NCBI RefSeq assembly: GCF_014201885.1
Contig: NZ_JACHFN010000003.1
Coordinates: 1 to 64,000 of the forward strand
DNA length: 64,000 bases
Source: Deinococcus budaensis
GTDB taxonomy: Bacteria > Deinococcota > Deinococci > Deinococcales > Deinococcaceae
Direction: 5' to 3'
The notes below the pieces were generated by a model that had not been told where the DNA came from, ran no database searches, and saw nothing but the letters and a program-made list of their open reading frames with translations. The translations under genes were made by a program, and so were the position numbers. Of this stretch, positions 1-12,981 are shown one piece after another (within the stretch, counting starts at the first letter, position 1; each line of letters starts with the position of its first letter).

Positions 1-56
1 TGGCCATTCTTGACGGTGGAGACGCCACCGCACGCGGGGCAGGGTGGAGCGTTCAT
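1..56 (-). CDS. Zinc-ribbon N-terminus, probably an IS1-type transposase (partial)
   Basis: The first 18 codons of a gene run off the left edge on the minus strand. They read Met-Asn-Ala-Pro-Pro-Cys-Pro-Ala-Cys-Gly-Gly followed by Val-Lys-Asn-Gly. A CPxCG knuckle followed by a KNG motif is typical of the N-terminal zinc ribbon of IS1-family transposase ORFs, so this is likely the edge of an insertion sequence. A GGAG run lies just upstream of the start. The rest of the gene, and any terminal inverted repeat, lies outside the window or is not visible. Another zinc-ribbon protein is possible. Confidence 0.45.
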   Translation of the reverse strand, partial: MNAPPCPACGGVSTVKNG

Positions 57-110
57 ACTCCATTGAACTCCTGTCATGCCTCGAAATCCACCACCATTCG
101 CCTGCATACC

Positions 111-139
111 TTGACTTCCCCTGCATCCCGCGCTATCTT
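111..139 (+). promoter_or_regulatory. Sigma-70-like promoter pointing right
   Basis: TTGACT at 111-116 and TATCTT at 134-139 are separated by 17 bases. Transcription would start near 146 and meet the hairpin at 150-173 almost at once. No plus-strand gene follows before 799, so the purpose is unclear; chance is possible. Confidence 0.4.
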
Positions 140-149
140 CTTCTCATCA

Positions 150-173
150 CCGCCCGAAGTGGCGGCTTTTTTT
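150..173 (+). terminator. Short hairpin with T-run
   Basis: The stem CCGCC (150-154) pairs with GGCGG (161-165) around a 6-base loop, followed by seven T residues (167-173) on the plus strand. The T-run overlaps the stop codon of the minus-strand gene at 172. By orientation it stops plus-strand transcription; it may also help end the minus-strand gene. Confidence 0.5.
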
Positions 174-765
174 ATGTCTCGTCCGGCAGCGGGAACACCA
201 GCCGGAAGGCGGGCGCGGCCAGCGTCAGTGCCGGGCGGGCGTGGCGTAAGAAGGGGTGCAGGCCGTCCGCGTGCTCCACGGTCAGGCGAGCGGGCGTGAC
301 CTGCCCGGCGGCGCCCACACGCGTCAGCAACCAGCGGCCGCCGGGGGCCAGCGGCGGCTGCGCCAGCGTCCGCAGCGGCGCGGGGATCAGGGCGGTCGTG
401 ACAGGCAGGCGCGGGCGGCCGACCTCGAAGGCGAGCCGGGCGACCTCCGCGCCGTTTTCTCCTGTCACGTGCACCGCGCCGCGCCGGGCGCTGCCACTCC
501 ACCCGAAGCGGGCGAGGCGCTTGGGCAGGCCCCAGTTGCGCTGGCCCCCTACAGCGCTCTCGCGGGTGCTGACCCAGATCGCCTGCACCTGTGGCCGCGT
601 GCCCGCCGGACTCGCGGCCGGGGTGAGCCACAGCAGCTCGTCGTAGGGGCCGACCGGCGACCCGGCGTAGCGCACCAGCATCAGCGCGCCGGGGGGCGTG
701 TGGGGGCCGGGCGGGTAGAGGGCGATCAGGCCGTGTCCGGTAAGCGACCAGGGAGGCGGCGTCAT
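172..765 (-). CDS. Acetoacetate decarboxylase-like domain protein
   Basis: A 197-residue soluble protein. The segment around residues 28-45 (LVRYAGSPVGPYDELLW), the following VSTRESAVGGQRNWG, and the run LPKRLARF are typical of the acetoacetate-decarboxylase-like fold family found in bacteria, fungi and plants. I do not see a clear catalytic lysine context, so decarboxylase activity is not claimed. The open frame extends upstream, but that part is the antisense of the VOC gene. The ATG at 765 is chosen because TAGCCT (773-778, minus strand) lies 7 bases before it, the leaderless pattern. It is divergent from the VOC gene with a very short gap. Confidence 0.65.
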   Translation of the reverse strand: MTPPPWSLTGHGLIALYPPGPHTPPGALMLVRYAGSPVGPYDELLWLTPAASPAGTRPQVQAIWVSTRESAVGGQRNWGLPKRLARFGWSGSARRGAVHVTGENGAEVARLAFEVGRPRLPVTTALIPAPLRTLAQPPLAPGGRWLLTRVGAAGQVTPARLTVEHADGLHPFLRHARPALTLAAPAFRLVFPLPDET

Positions 766-798
766 GGGACGCAGGCTACGCGCTAGCCTCTCCTGGCG

Positions 799-1176
<378 letters not shown>

Positions 1177-1200
1177 CGGGTGACCTGTGGCGGGTGGAAA

Positions 1201-1246
1201 AAGAGAAAAAGAGGAGGTGGGAGACGCATGGAACGTCTCCCACCTC
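1201..1246 (-). terminator. Intrinsic terminator of the AI-2E permease gene
   Basis: A perfect 13-bp stem (1214-1226 with 1234-1246) has a 7-base loop. On the minus strand it is followed by a T-rich tract (A-rich at 1196-1213 on the plus strand). It ends the gene that stops at 1266 and may also catch readthrough from the VOC gene. Confidence 0.85.
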
Positions 1247-1265
1247 GGCTAAGCGCCGCGCGCCC

Positions 1266-2420
1266 CTATGGCCCCTCGGTGTAGACGCGGCTGGAGTAGT
1301 AGTACTTGTCCAGCAGCAGTTTGCCCAGCGCCACGGCGGGCACGGCCAGCAACGCGCCGGTAAAGCCCAGCAGCGCCACGCCCACCAGGATGGCGAGCAG
1401 CACCGTGACCGGGTGCAGGTCGGTGGTGCGGCCCAGCACGTAGGGACTGAGCAGGTTGCTCTCGATCTGGTTGGCCGCCACGAACACCACCACGACCAGC
1501 ACCATCGGCACCCAGCCGCCGGGCAGCGCCAGCAGCAGCGCGGGCGTCGCGCCGATGATCGGTCCCAGGTACGGCACGATGTTGAAGGCTCCCGCCAGAA
1601 AGCCGATGGCGGCCGCACTCGGAATGCCGATCAGGGTGAGGCCCAAAAAGACGAACATGCCGATAAACAGCGCGATCACCAGCTGTCCACGCACGTAGCC
1701 GCCCACCGCCGTGCCGACCAGGGTGCTCAGCTCCAGCACGCGCGGCTGCCAGGGACGCGGAAAGGCCCGCAGCAGCGAGGTGTTCACCCGGCTGTAGTCC
1801 AGCATCAGGTACACGCTCAGCAGCAAGATCAAGAGAATCTGCCCCACGACCCCGCCGATGGACACCAGCCGGGTAAAGATGGTTCCAGTGGAACTCAGGG
1901 CGTTTTGCAGGATCGGGATGATGTTGGTGCCCAGGTTGCGCAGGTAGGTCTGGGCCGCTTCCGTCAGCCGCTCGCGGGCGTTGTCCAGCCCGGTCACGCC
2001 CCGCTCCTGCAACCAGCCCCCCAGGCGGTCGAGCAGCTCGCCCAGCCGCCCCACCTGCTCGGGCAGGCTTTGCAGCAGCTCGATCAGCTGCGCGGCCACC
2101 GTGACGAGCAAAGCGCCCGCCAGCGTGAAGATGCCGATAAACGCCAGCAGCACGAAAAACACGCCCAGGCCACGCTTGACCCGCCCGCGCTCCAGCCAGT
2201 TGAGCAGCGGGTTGGCGAGGTAAGCGATCAGGTACGCCACCGCCGCCGCCACGACCACCGTCCGCACCTCCGCCAGAAAGCGGTAGGCCAGGTAAAAGGC
2301 CAGCAGGAAGGCGGCCGCCCGGACCCAGGGACTGCGCCAGACGTACTGAAAGGCGTTGGGAGCTTTCGGGGGGGAAATCACCCGTGCATGATACGGAGCC
2401 GGGCGCGGGCGCAGCGGCAT
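1266..2420 (-). CDS. AI-2E family transporter (PF01594-type membrane protein)
   Basis: A 384-residue polytopic membrane protein. Hydrophobic segments lie near the N-terminus, around residues 35-70 and 80-105, with several more from about residue 165 to the end. A long hydrophilic amphipathic segment (about 105-160) separates the two halves, as in the AI-2E exporter/TqsA/YtvI permease family. The segment NIVPYLGPIIGATPALLLAL and the later LVGVALLGFTGALLAVP are family signatures. Members export small molecules or ions; the substrate here is unknown. The ATG at 2420 is taken; a GTG at 2379 would trim 14 residues. The region upstream is the cysS leader, which is divergent. Confidence 0.85.
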   Translation of the reverse strand: MPLRPRPAPYHARVISPPKAPNAFQYVWRSPWVRAAAFLLAFYLAYRFLAEVRTVVVAAAVAYLIAYLANPLLNWLERGRVKRGLGVFFVLLAFIGIFTLAGALLVTVAAQLIELLQSLPEQVGRLGELLDRLGGWLQERGVTGLDNARERLTEAAQTYLRNLGTNIIPILQNALSSTGTIFTRLVSIGGVVGQILLILLLSVYLMLDYSRVNTSLLRAFPRPWQPRVLELSTLVGTAVGGYVRGQLVIALFIGMFVFLGLTLIGIPSAAAIGFLAGAFNIVPYLGPIIGATPALLLALPGGWVPMVLVVVVFVAANQIESNLLSPYVLGRTTDLHPVTVLLAILVGVALLGFTGALLAVPAVALGKLLLDKYYYSSRVYTEGP

Positions 2421-2486
2421 GGCCCCCCGGCAGGGACCCCCGCCCTTGCTTTTGCGCCCCGCCCTGTTCAGCGCCCGCGCCCCTGC

Positions 2487-2492
2487 TACAGT
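2487..2492 (+). promoter_or_regulatory. -10 box of the cysS leader transcript
   Basis: TACAGT lies six bases before the ATG at 2499. With initiation 6-7 bases downstream of a -10 box, the mRNA would start at or next to that ATG, so the leader peptide would be translated from a leaderless message. The -35 region is not clear. The same box and spacing occurs before the aroC upstream ORF at 28088. Confidence 0.6.
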
Positions 2493-2498
2493 GGGGCC

Positions 2499-2531
2499 AT
2501 GACGCCCGTGTGTTGCCTTCCCCTGCGGTAA
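2499..2531 (+). CDS. Cysteine leader peptide upstream of cysS
   Basis: A ten-codon ORF reads [10 protein letters not shown] and stops with TAA. It has two adjacent Cys codons (TGT TGC, 2511-2516). It lies between a -10 box and an intrinsic terminator, all upstream of the cysteinyl-tRNA synthetase gene. This is the arrangement of ribosome-mediated attenuation: when charged tRNA-Cys is scarce the ribosome would stall at the Cys codons and change the fold of the RNA ahead. Leaderless small ORFs rich in Cys codons that control Cys-related operons are known in mycobacteria. I know of no description in Deinococcus. Function is inferred from position and codon content. Confidence 0.7.
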   Translation: MTPVCCLPLR

Positions 2532-2549
2532 GCAGCGCGCCCCCGCCCT

Positions 2550-2593
2550 GCCGCCGCGCCCCCTTTCCAAGTGGCGCGGCGGCTTTCTTGTTT
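2550..2593 (+). terminator. Attenuator terminator in the cysS leader
   Basis: A perfect 11-bp GC-rich stem (2550-2560 with 2573-2583) has a 12-base loop and is followed by the T-rich tail TTTCTTGTTT. It lies 18 bases after the leader-peptide stop and about 60 bases before the cysS start. A short competing pairing (GCGCG at 2535-2539 with CGCGC at 2555-2559) could tie up the left arm, but no strong antiterminator is evident by eye. Confidence 0.75.
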
Positions 2594-2652
2594 CCTGCCC
2601 GGCTTGTTTCCTGCCCGGTTCCTTCCTCCCCCCGAACGTTTCAGGAGTCCCC

Positions 2653-4134
<1,482 letters not shown>

Positions 4135-4137
4135 AGC

Positions 4138-4230
4138 GGGTCACCAGTCACCAGTGACCCGTCGCCAGGAAAACAGAACTTTGTGCCTGGGCTGAGGCCT
4201 TCCTCACCGGCGACTGGCGACTGGTCACTT
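4138..4230 (+). repeat. Inverted-repeat pair after cysS
   Basis: GGGTCAC (4138-4144) pairs with GTGACCC (4154-4160), which could help end cysS transcription. A related stretch of GACTGG and GGTCACT units lies at 4210-4229 in the opposite sense, so the whole 4138-4230 interval may fold or may be a decayed dispersed repeat. No T-run follows. Confidence 0.4.
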
Positions 4231-4251
4231 CCCCGGCGCTACACTTCCTCC

Positions 4252-4833
<582 letters not shown>

Positions 4834-4837
4834 AGGC

Positions 4838-4867
4838 TTGACCCTCGCGGCCCCTCTGCGCCACACT
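4838..4867 (+). promoter_or_regulatory. Promoter of the glyS T-box transcript
   Basis: TTGACC (4838-4843) and CACACT (4862-4867) are separated by 18 bases, directly upstream of the T-box leader. The start of transcription would be near 4874, giving an untranslated leader of about 370 bases. Confidence 0.6.
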
Positions 4868-4868
4868 C

Positions 4869-5103
4869 TTCCCAGGCGTTGATCCGCAGGAGTACCGCGC
4901 CACGCGCCCACGAGCGAGCCTGAGACGGTGAGAGTCAGGCGGGGCCAGCAGCGACGGGAAGGGCGGCGGGGAGCTGCACAACCCACGACAAAAGTGCCCG
5001 CACCTCGGCAGACCGCCGGGCGGGAACTGGGGTGGAACCGCGTGGACTTCTCCGCGTCCCCAGACGAGCCGGAACAAGGGCCGTCTGGGGACGTTCTTTT
5101 TTC
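4869..5103 (+). promoter_or_regulatory. T-box riboswitch controlling glyS
   Basis: The diagnostic T-box sequence AACTGGGGTGGAACCGCG lies at 5025-5042. It is followed by a strong intrinsic terminator: a perfect 12-bp stem (5055-5066 with 5082-5093) and a T-rich tail (5094-5103). An AGTA motif at 4891-4894 fits the conserved 5' side of the Stem I specifier loop, and TTCCC (4869-4873) can pair with GGGAA further on to close Stem I. In this class uncharged tRNA binds the leader and stabilises an antiterminator. The downstream gene predicts a glycine (GGN) specifier; I could not fix it with certainty by eye. Confidence 0.9.
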
Positions 5104-5244
5104 GGCCTGGACGGAGTTGCTCTGATTCCCAAAGCTCTGGGAGAGCACCAGAGCTTCGTCCATCGCCGCAACCCCGTCCTCTTTGCTTCTCGCTTCGCTC
5201 GGATGATTCGTAGGAATCATCGCTATCAAGAAAGGAGACGGAAC

Positions 5245-6759
<1,515 letters not shown>

Positions 6760-6778
6760 GCCTTCAGCTTTCAGCGAT

Positions 6779-6817
6779 CAGCCAGGACCCCCGTCTGCGT
6801 GTGGGGGTCTCTGGCTG
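6779..6817 (+). terminator. Hairpin after glyS
   Basis: A long stem pairs CAGCCAG and GACCCCC (6779-6792) with GGGGGTC and CTGGCTG (6803-6817), with one unpaired T. The tail is short (TTG). It probably ends glyS and, read from the other side, the convergent lipase-like gene. Confidence 0.6.
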
Positions 6818-6854
6818 TTGGGATGGTCACGCCCCGCGCGGGAAGGCCCACCTG

Positions 6855-8273
6855 TCAGGGCCGGGCAAGCCTCCCCAGCCACTCCAGAATCCAGCGGGCC
6901 ACAGTGTCGCCCCGGGCGGCGGTGATGTCGAGGTGCGCGGCGCCGGGCAGGGTGTGGGTGGTCAAGGCGCCCAGGGTGGTCGCGGCGTAGCGGGTGTAGT
7001 CCTCGGGGCGGGTCAGGCCGCCTTCCGCCGCGAGACCCAGGATAGGGAGGGGCACTTCCGCCCCGTGCCACACGCGCAACTCCTGCTCGAAGGGGCTGCC
7101 GCGCGTGCCCAGGTTCGCCGCGTTCACGTCGAGGGTGAGGCGTTGGGGAAAGTACCACTCGGCGTAGTCGGCCAGCGGAGTCCAGTAGCGCCGCACGAAG
7201 TCGAGGGGATCGGTGGGTGCCGCCGGATCGGCCTGCCAGCCCACCGGCCGCGCGGGGTCGCGGGCCCCCAGGATGAACTCGCCCGCCCGCGCGGCGCCCA
7301 GCAAGCGGGGCAGCGGGTTGGGCAGGGTCCGGGCGTTGGTGGCCTGCCCGGTCCGCACGGCCAGAAAGGGCAGGAGGCTGTAGCGGCCCTCAAGCTGGGT
7401 CAGCCCCGCTGCCAGCGCGGTGGCCGGATAGCGGGTCAGCCCCCCGGCCGGAGCGGGGGCGCCGGGGTCCGAGGCTGCCAGCCGGGCCTGGGCGGCGGCG
7501 CGGCTGGCGAGCGTCGGGCCGAAGAAAAAAGAGTCCACGTAGGGCTGCCGGGCCAGCGCGTTCAGCCCCGGCGCCCGCACGGGCAGGGCGCGGTTGAAAT
7601 ACCCCTCCTCGTACTGCTGGCGGGTCAGCGGCTGGAAGGCGGCCTGTCCCGGCACCCCGTCGAGCAGCACCAGGCCGCGCAGGTCCTGCCAACCGGGCGT
7701 GCCCCCGAAGTCGTAGGCGGCGTACAGGCCCGCGAGCACCCCGCCCAGCGAGTGCCCGCCCAGGAACACGTCCGGGGTCAGCGCGCGGGCTTCGAGCACG
7801 GCGGCCCGCCAGTCGCGCAGGGTGAGGTCCAGCCCCCACCCCTGCAAAAAGCCCAGGCTGGCCGGAGTCCGGACAGGCAGGCCCCGCTGCACGATCCGGG
7901 CCAACTCCGCCGGGTCGGCCGCCGCGAGCTGGGCCTGCGGTTCGAGCAAGTTGGCGCGGCGGTCCACCGCCCACACCGCCAGCCCGGGGTCCAGCGCCGC
8001 GAGCTGCCGCGCCAGCCGGTCGAAGCTGCCCGCGCCCCCCAGAAAGCCGGGCATCAGCAGCAGCACCGCGCGGGGCCGGGCCGGGCCGTAGCGCACGGTG
8101 ATGCTGGCGTTGAGGTCGGGGGGCGTGCCTGGGGCCGTCGCGCCGGGGCGCACCACCCGCTCGGCGGGCACGCGGTCCAGGGCCACTTCGGTGGCGGGAG
8201 CGGGCGGCAGACCCTGGGCACTGCCCAGCTCCAGGGCGGCACTCAGCAGGGCGAAGCGGAGACGGCGCGTCAT
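6855..8273 (-). CDS. Secreted alpha/beta-hydrolase, lipase-like
   Basis: A 472-residue protein. The N-terminus (MTRRLRF then a hydrophobic stretch to about residue 20) is a signal peptide candidate. The core shows LLLMPGFLGGAGSFDRLARQL (oxyanion region) and GGHSLGG, the nucleophile elbow with the catalytic Ser. A late PGAAHLD segment probably supplies the catalytic His. A long central region rich in Ala and Pro may form a lid. The substrate is unknown; lipase or esterase is the likely class. A start two Met codons upstream (8285) is possible. The gene points toward glyS and shares its terminator. Confidence 0.7.
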   Translation of the reverse strand: MTRRLRFALLSAALELGSAQGLPPAPATEVALDRVPAERVVRPGATAPGTPPDLNASITVRYGPARPRAVLLLMPGFLGGAGSFDRLARQLAALDPGLAVWAVDRRANLLEPQAQLAAADPAELARIVQRGLPVRTPASLGFLQGWGLDLTLRDWRAAVLEARALTPDVFLGGHSLGGVLAGLYAAYDFGGTPGWQDLRGLVLLDGVPGQAAFQPLTRQQYEEGYFNRALPVRAPGLNALARQPYVDSFFFGPTLASRAAAQARLAASDPGAPAPAGGLTRYPATALAAGLTQLEGRYSLLPFLAVRTGQATNARTLPNPLPRLLGAARAGEFILGARDPARPVGWQADPAAPTDPLDFVRRYWTPLADYAEWYFPQRLTLDVNAANLGTRGSPFEQELRVWHGAEVPLPILGLAAEGGLTRPEDYTRYAATTLGALTTHTLPGAAHLDITAARGDTVARWILEWLGRLARP

Positions 8274-8413
8274 GGCCCGCATCATCGCGCCGGAGAGGGG
8301 GCCGGGGCTATCCCGCCGCCCGGCGGGTCCAGCCGCTGGGGAGGGGGGCGGCGGCCACTCCGGCCGGGCGCGCGGCTCAGCGGCCACACCACCCACCCCC
8401 GCAGGCAGGCGGG

Positions 8414-9121
8414 TCAGCCGCGTTCGTCGCCGTACTTGCTTTCCAGGTAGCGGCGCTGGGCCTCCAGCGTGCGGGTGTGCTGGCCCCGGCGCTCGTGGAC
8501 GACCTCGCCCATCCGGCGGCCGATCAGGTCGAGTTGCGAGACGAGCAGGCGCTCGGCCTCGGGGGTGCGGGGGGTGGCCCGGTAGGTGTGCAGCAGCTCG
8601 GGCAGGTCCTCGCGGGCGGCCTGCCGGGCGTCGAAGGCGTCGCGGCCCAGCGCCTCGTCCCCGGAGGTCAGGCGCAGGGCGTCACGGGTGGAGATGACCG
8701 CCGCGTGGAAGGCAGGCCGGGCCGCCGGGGGCAGGGCACGCTCGCCGGAACGCAGCAGCCGCAGCAAGCGGGCCTCGTCGTCGTCGGGGGTGGCCTGCGC
8801 GAGCGGCACCTCGGGGGCGGGGGCCAGCAGGCGGCGGCCCTGGACGGCGGTGCGGACCACCCCCAGGAGGGCCAGGAGCAAGGTGATCCCGATCAGCCAC
8901 GCCGCCGGAGGCCAGTCCAGCGCGAGCAGGACGATAAACAGGGCCAACAGCGTCGTGACGAGGATGAAGCCGAAGAAGCCCTGCACGGCCAGCCAGCCCA
9001 GGCCCTTGGCGCGGCGGCCCAGGTCAGGCGGCAGCGTGGGGCGCGGCAGGGCGGGCCGGGTGGAGGGCCGCCAGGGATCGTCTCCGGGACGGGGAAGACG
9101 GGGGGGCACACGCGCCGACAT
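8414..9121 (-). CDS. Membrane protein of unknown function
   Basis: A 235-residue protein I do not recognise. The first 40 residues are Pro/Arg-rich. Two adjacent hydrophobic helices lie near residues 44-68 and 73-92, so it is an inner-membrane protein with a long soluble C-terminal region. That region is rich in Arg, Ala and Leu and looks helical, ending in a charged RYLESKYGDERG tail. TACCCT on the minus strand (9128-9133) lies 6 bases before the ATG, so it may have its own leaderless transcript although it follows the Mug gene after only 4 bases. Confidence 0.6.
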   Translation of the reverse strand: MSARVPPRLPRPGDDPWRPSTRPALPRPTLPPDLGRRAKGLGWLAVQGFFGFILVTTLLALFIVLLALDWPPAAWLIGITLLLALLGVVRTAVQGRRLLAPAPEVPLAQATPDDDEARLLRLLRSGERALPPAARPAFHAAVISTRDALRLTSGDEALGRDAFDARQAAREDLPELLHTYRATPRTPEAERLLVSQLDLIGRRMGEVVHERRGQHTRTLEAQRRYLESKYGDERG

Positions 9122-9125
9122 ATGG

Positions 9126-9708
<583 letters not shown>

Positions 9709-9716
<8 letters not shown>

Positions 9717-10305
9717 CGTCGTAGCGCTGCTCCGCAAAGGGGTCGCCGCGCATGTGGTAGCCGTTGCGTTCCCAGAACCCAGGCGCGTCGCGGTCCATGA
9801 ACTCCAGGCCGGTCAGCCACTTCGCGCTTTTCCAGAAGTACAGGTGAGGCACGACCAGCCGCAGCGGGCCGCCGTGCTCGGGCGTCAGGGCTTCGCCGCC
9901 GAAGGTGTGCGCCAGCAGGTTCTCGGGCCGGGTGAAGTCCTCCAGCGAGAGGTTGGTGGTGTACCCGCCCACCGAGTGCTGCATGACGTGGGTCGCGCCC
10001 GGCTTGAGCTGGAGGCGCGCCATCAGGTCCACCACCCGCACGCCCGTCCAGGTCGTGTCGAGCTTGCTCCAGTGGGTCACGCAGTGGATGTCGTAGGTCA
10101 GGGTGGTCTGCGGCAGAGCCAGCAGGTCGGCCCAGGTGAAGGTCTGCTCCTCGGCCAGCCCAAAGACGCGCACGACCACCTCCTCGGGGGCGTAGTGCTG
10201 CGAGGGGCCGTAGGTCAGCACCGGAAAGCGGCTGGTCAGCGTCTGCCCCGGCGGAATGCGGCCGTCCAGATCATCCGCCGGTTTCTTGAAGAATTTGCCG
10301 AGCAT
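9709..10305 (-). CDS. Sulfite-oxidase-like molybdopterin oxidoreductase (YuiH type)
   Basis: A 198-residue molybdopterin-binding domain protein. It has the conserved YDIHCVTHWSKLDTTWTGV segment, in which the Cys is the molybdenum ligand of the sulfite-oxidase fold, and later GGPLRLVVPHLYFWKSAKW. This short, single-domain form without an obvious Tat signal is the YuiH-like group found in many bacteria; the substrate is not established. The open frame extends 16 codons beyond the chosen ATG at 10305. It heads a small operon with mug and perhaps the membrane protein after it, and is divergent from the DUF4032 gene. Confidence 0.88.
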
Positions 10306-10447
10306 GGGGCATTTCAGCGCCCGGACAGGGCCGCGCGGTATGGGTGCGGGCACCTTTGGCGCCCCCCGGCCACGTTGCTAAAGAATCGCGCTAGGCCACC
10401 GGAACCCTCACCCGGTTGTCAGACCCGGGCAAGACTGGAGGTGTACT

Positions 10448-11467
<1,020 letters not shown>

Positions 11468-11469
11468 AG

Positions 11470-11518
11470 GGGGTGTGGGTCGCCGGGGAAAGATAGCTCT
11501 CCCCACGGCCCACACCCC
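11470..11518. terminator. Bidirectional hairpin between convergent genes
   Basis: GGGGTGTGGG (11470-11479) pairs with CCCACACCCC (11509-11518), with further partial pairing of GGGGA and TCCCC inside. There is no T-run on either side. It lies between the stops of the DUF4032 gene and the leucyl aminopeptidase gene. Confidence 0.55.
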
Positions 11519-11523
11519 GCCGC

Positions 11524-12882
11524 CTACATCCTTCCCAGCACGTAGCCCACCAGCGTCCCTACCCCCCAGCCGGTCGCCTGGCCGTCTTTCAGGGCGTTGC
11601 CGGCGATGTCGAGGTGTGCCCAGGGCCGGGTGACGAACTCGCGCAGGAAGAGGGCCGCCTTGATGCTGCCGCCCGCCGGGACCAGGTCGGCATTGCGCAG
11701 GTCGGCCAGCGTCTCTTTCTGAAAGGCCTTCAGGTACGGCGCGTGCAGCGGCAATTCCCAGACGAACTCGCCGCAGGCCTCGGCGCTGGCCTTCAGGCAC
11801 GCCGCGAGGGAGGGGTCGGTGCTAAAGAGGCCCGCGATGTCGGTCCCCAGGGCAACCAGCTTGGCGCCGGTCAGGGTCGCCACGTCCACGATCTCGGTGG
11901 CCCCCTCGTCACAGGCGACCGCCAGCGCGTCGGCCAGGATCAGGCGGCCCTCGGCGTCGGTGTTCACGACCTCGACCGTCTTGCCGTTCGCCGCGCGGTA
12001 GATGTCGCCGGGGCGCATGGCGTGGGGGCCGACCATGTTCTCGGCGGCGGGAACGTAGGCGCGGACCTCGACCCCCTCCGGCAGCCGGTCGCGGAGCTGC
12101 GCGAGTGCGCGCATCGCGCCCAGCACGGTCGCGGCGCCCCCCATGTCCCCCTTCATGGTGGTCATCCCGGCGGCGGGCTTGATCGAGTAGCCGCCCGTGT
12201 CGAAGGTCACGCCCTTGCCGACCAGCGCGATCACCCGGCTCACCTCGCCCCGCGCCGGGAGGGTGACCCGGATCAGCCGGGGGCCGGCCTCGCTGCCCGC
12301 CGCCACCGCCGCCAGCAGGCCCATGCCGCGCGCCTCGATCTCCGCGCCGTCCCACACGGCCACGTCGGCGCCGTATGCCCCCAGCGTGCGGGCCTCGCGG
12401 GCCAGGGTGGCGGGATTGAGCAGGTTCGCCGGAGCGTTCACCAGCTCGCGGGCAAAACCCACCCCTGCCTGGAGGGCCTGCACCGAGGCGCGCTCCGGGT
12501 CGCTCAGGCCCTCCACCACGAGTTCGGCGGGACCGGGCCTCGCCTCGGCGCGGTAACGGGCGTCGCGGGAGCCTGCGGCCAGGGCGGCGAGGGTCAGCGC
12601 CTGCGCGTGGGCCGCCGCCTCTGGCGGCAGGGCCTCCACCTCCACGCTCCGGGCGCCCAGCTCGGTCGCCACCTTCACCAGCGCCGCTCCCAGCTCGCGG
12701 GCCTGGGCGGCGTCCGCCGGAGCCAGCGCCACGGCCACGTCCCCCTCTGCCCCGCGCGAGAGCAGCCGCACGGCCCCGGGCTTCAGGTCGCGGGTGACCT
12801 GCGCGGGCAGCGCCGCCTCCTCTGCCTCCCCGAGAAACTTCAGCGTGAGGTCCGCCCGGCCCAGCCCGTTGGTGAGTTGCAT
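11524..12882 (-). CDS. pepA: Leucyl aminopeptidase (M17 family)
   Basis: A 452-residue cytosolic metallopeptidase that removes N-terminal residues from peptides. The metal-binding and catalytic motifs are present: VGKGVTFDTGGYSIKP (Lys and Asp ligands), MKGDMGGAATVLG, and NTDAEGRLILADAL (Asp and Glu ligands, catalytic Arg). The N-terminal macrodomain-like region is variable as usual. Length fits the family. The minus-strand box TCTACT (12890-12895) is exactly 7 bases before the ATG, so a leaderless start is likely. It is divergent from the MarR gene. Confidence 0.94.
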   Translation of the reverse strand: MQLTNGLGRADLTLKFLGEAEEAALPAQVTRDLKPGAVRLLSRGAEGDVAVALAPADAAQARELGAALVKVATELGARSVEVEALPPEAAAHAQALTLAALAAGSRDARYRAEARPGPAELVVEGLSDPERASVQALQAGVGFARELVNAPANLLNPATLAREARTLGAYGADVAVWDGAEIEARGMGLLAAVAAGSEAGPRLIRVTLPARGEVSRVIALVGKGVTFDTGGYSIKPAAGMTTMKGDMGGAATVLGAMRALAQLRDRLPEGVEVRAYVPAAENMVGPHAMRPGDIYRAANGKTVEVVNTDAEGRLILADALAVACDEGATEIVDVATLTGAKLVALGTDIAGLFSTDPSLAACLKASAEACGEFVWELPLHAPYLKAFQKETLADLRNADLVPAGGSIKAALFLREFVTRPWAHLDIAGNALKDGQATGWGVGTLVGYVLGRM

Positions 12883-12946
12883 GGGGGGCAGTAGACCACG
12901 CGCCGCCGGGCTGGGCCAGCGCCGCAGGCAGGCCGCCGCTAGGTAC

Positions 12947-12975
12947 TTGACTCGGGTGAACTATTCACCTAGGGT
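12947..12975 (+). promoter_or_regulatory. Promoter with embedded MarR-type operator
   Basis: TTGACT (12947-12952) and TAGGGT (12970-12975) are separated by 17 bases. The spacer holds a perfect inverted repeat GGTGAA-CTA-TTCACC (12955-12969). The start codon at 12982 follows the -10 box by 6 bases. The repeat fills the gap between -35 and -10, the classic place for a repressor, and the first gene downstream encodes a MarR protein, so autorepression is inferred. Confidence 0.7.
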
Positions 12976-12981
12976 AACGCG

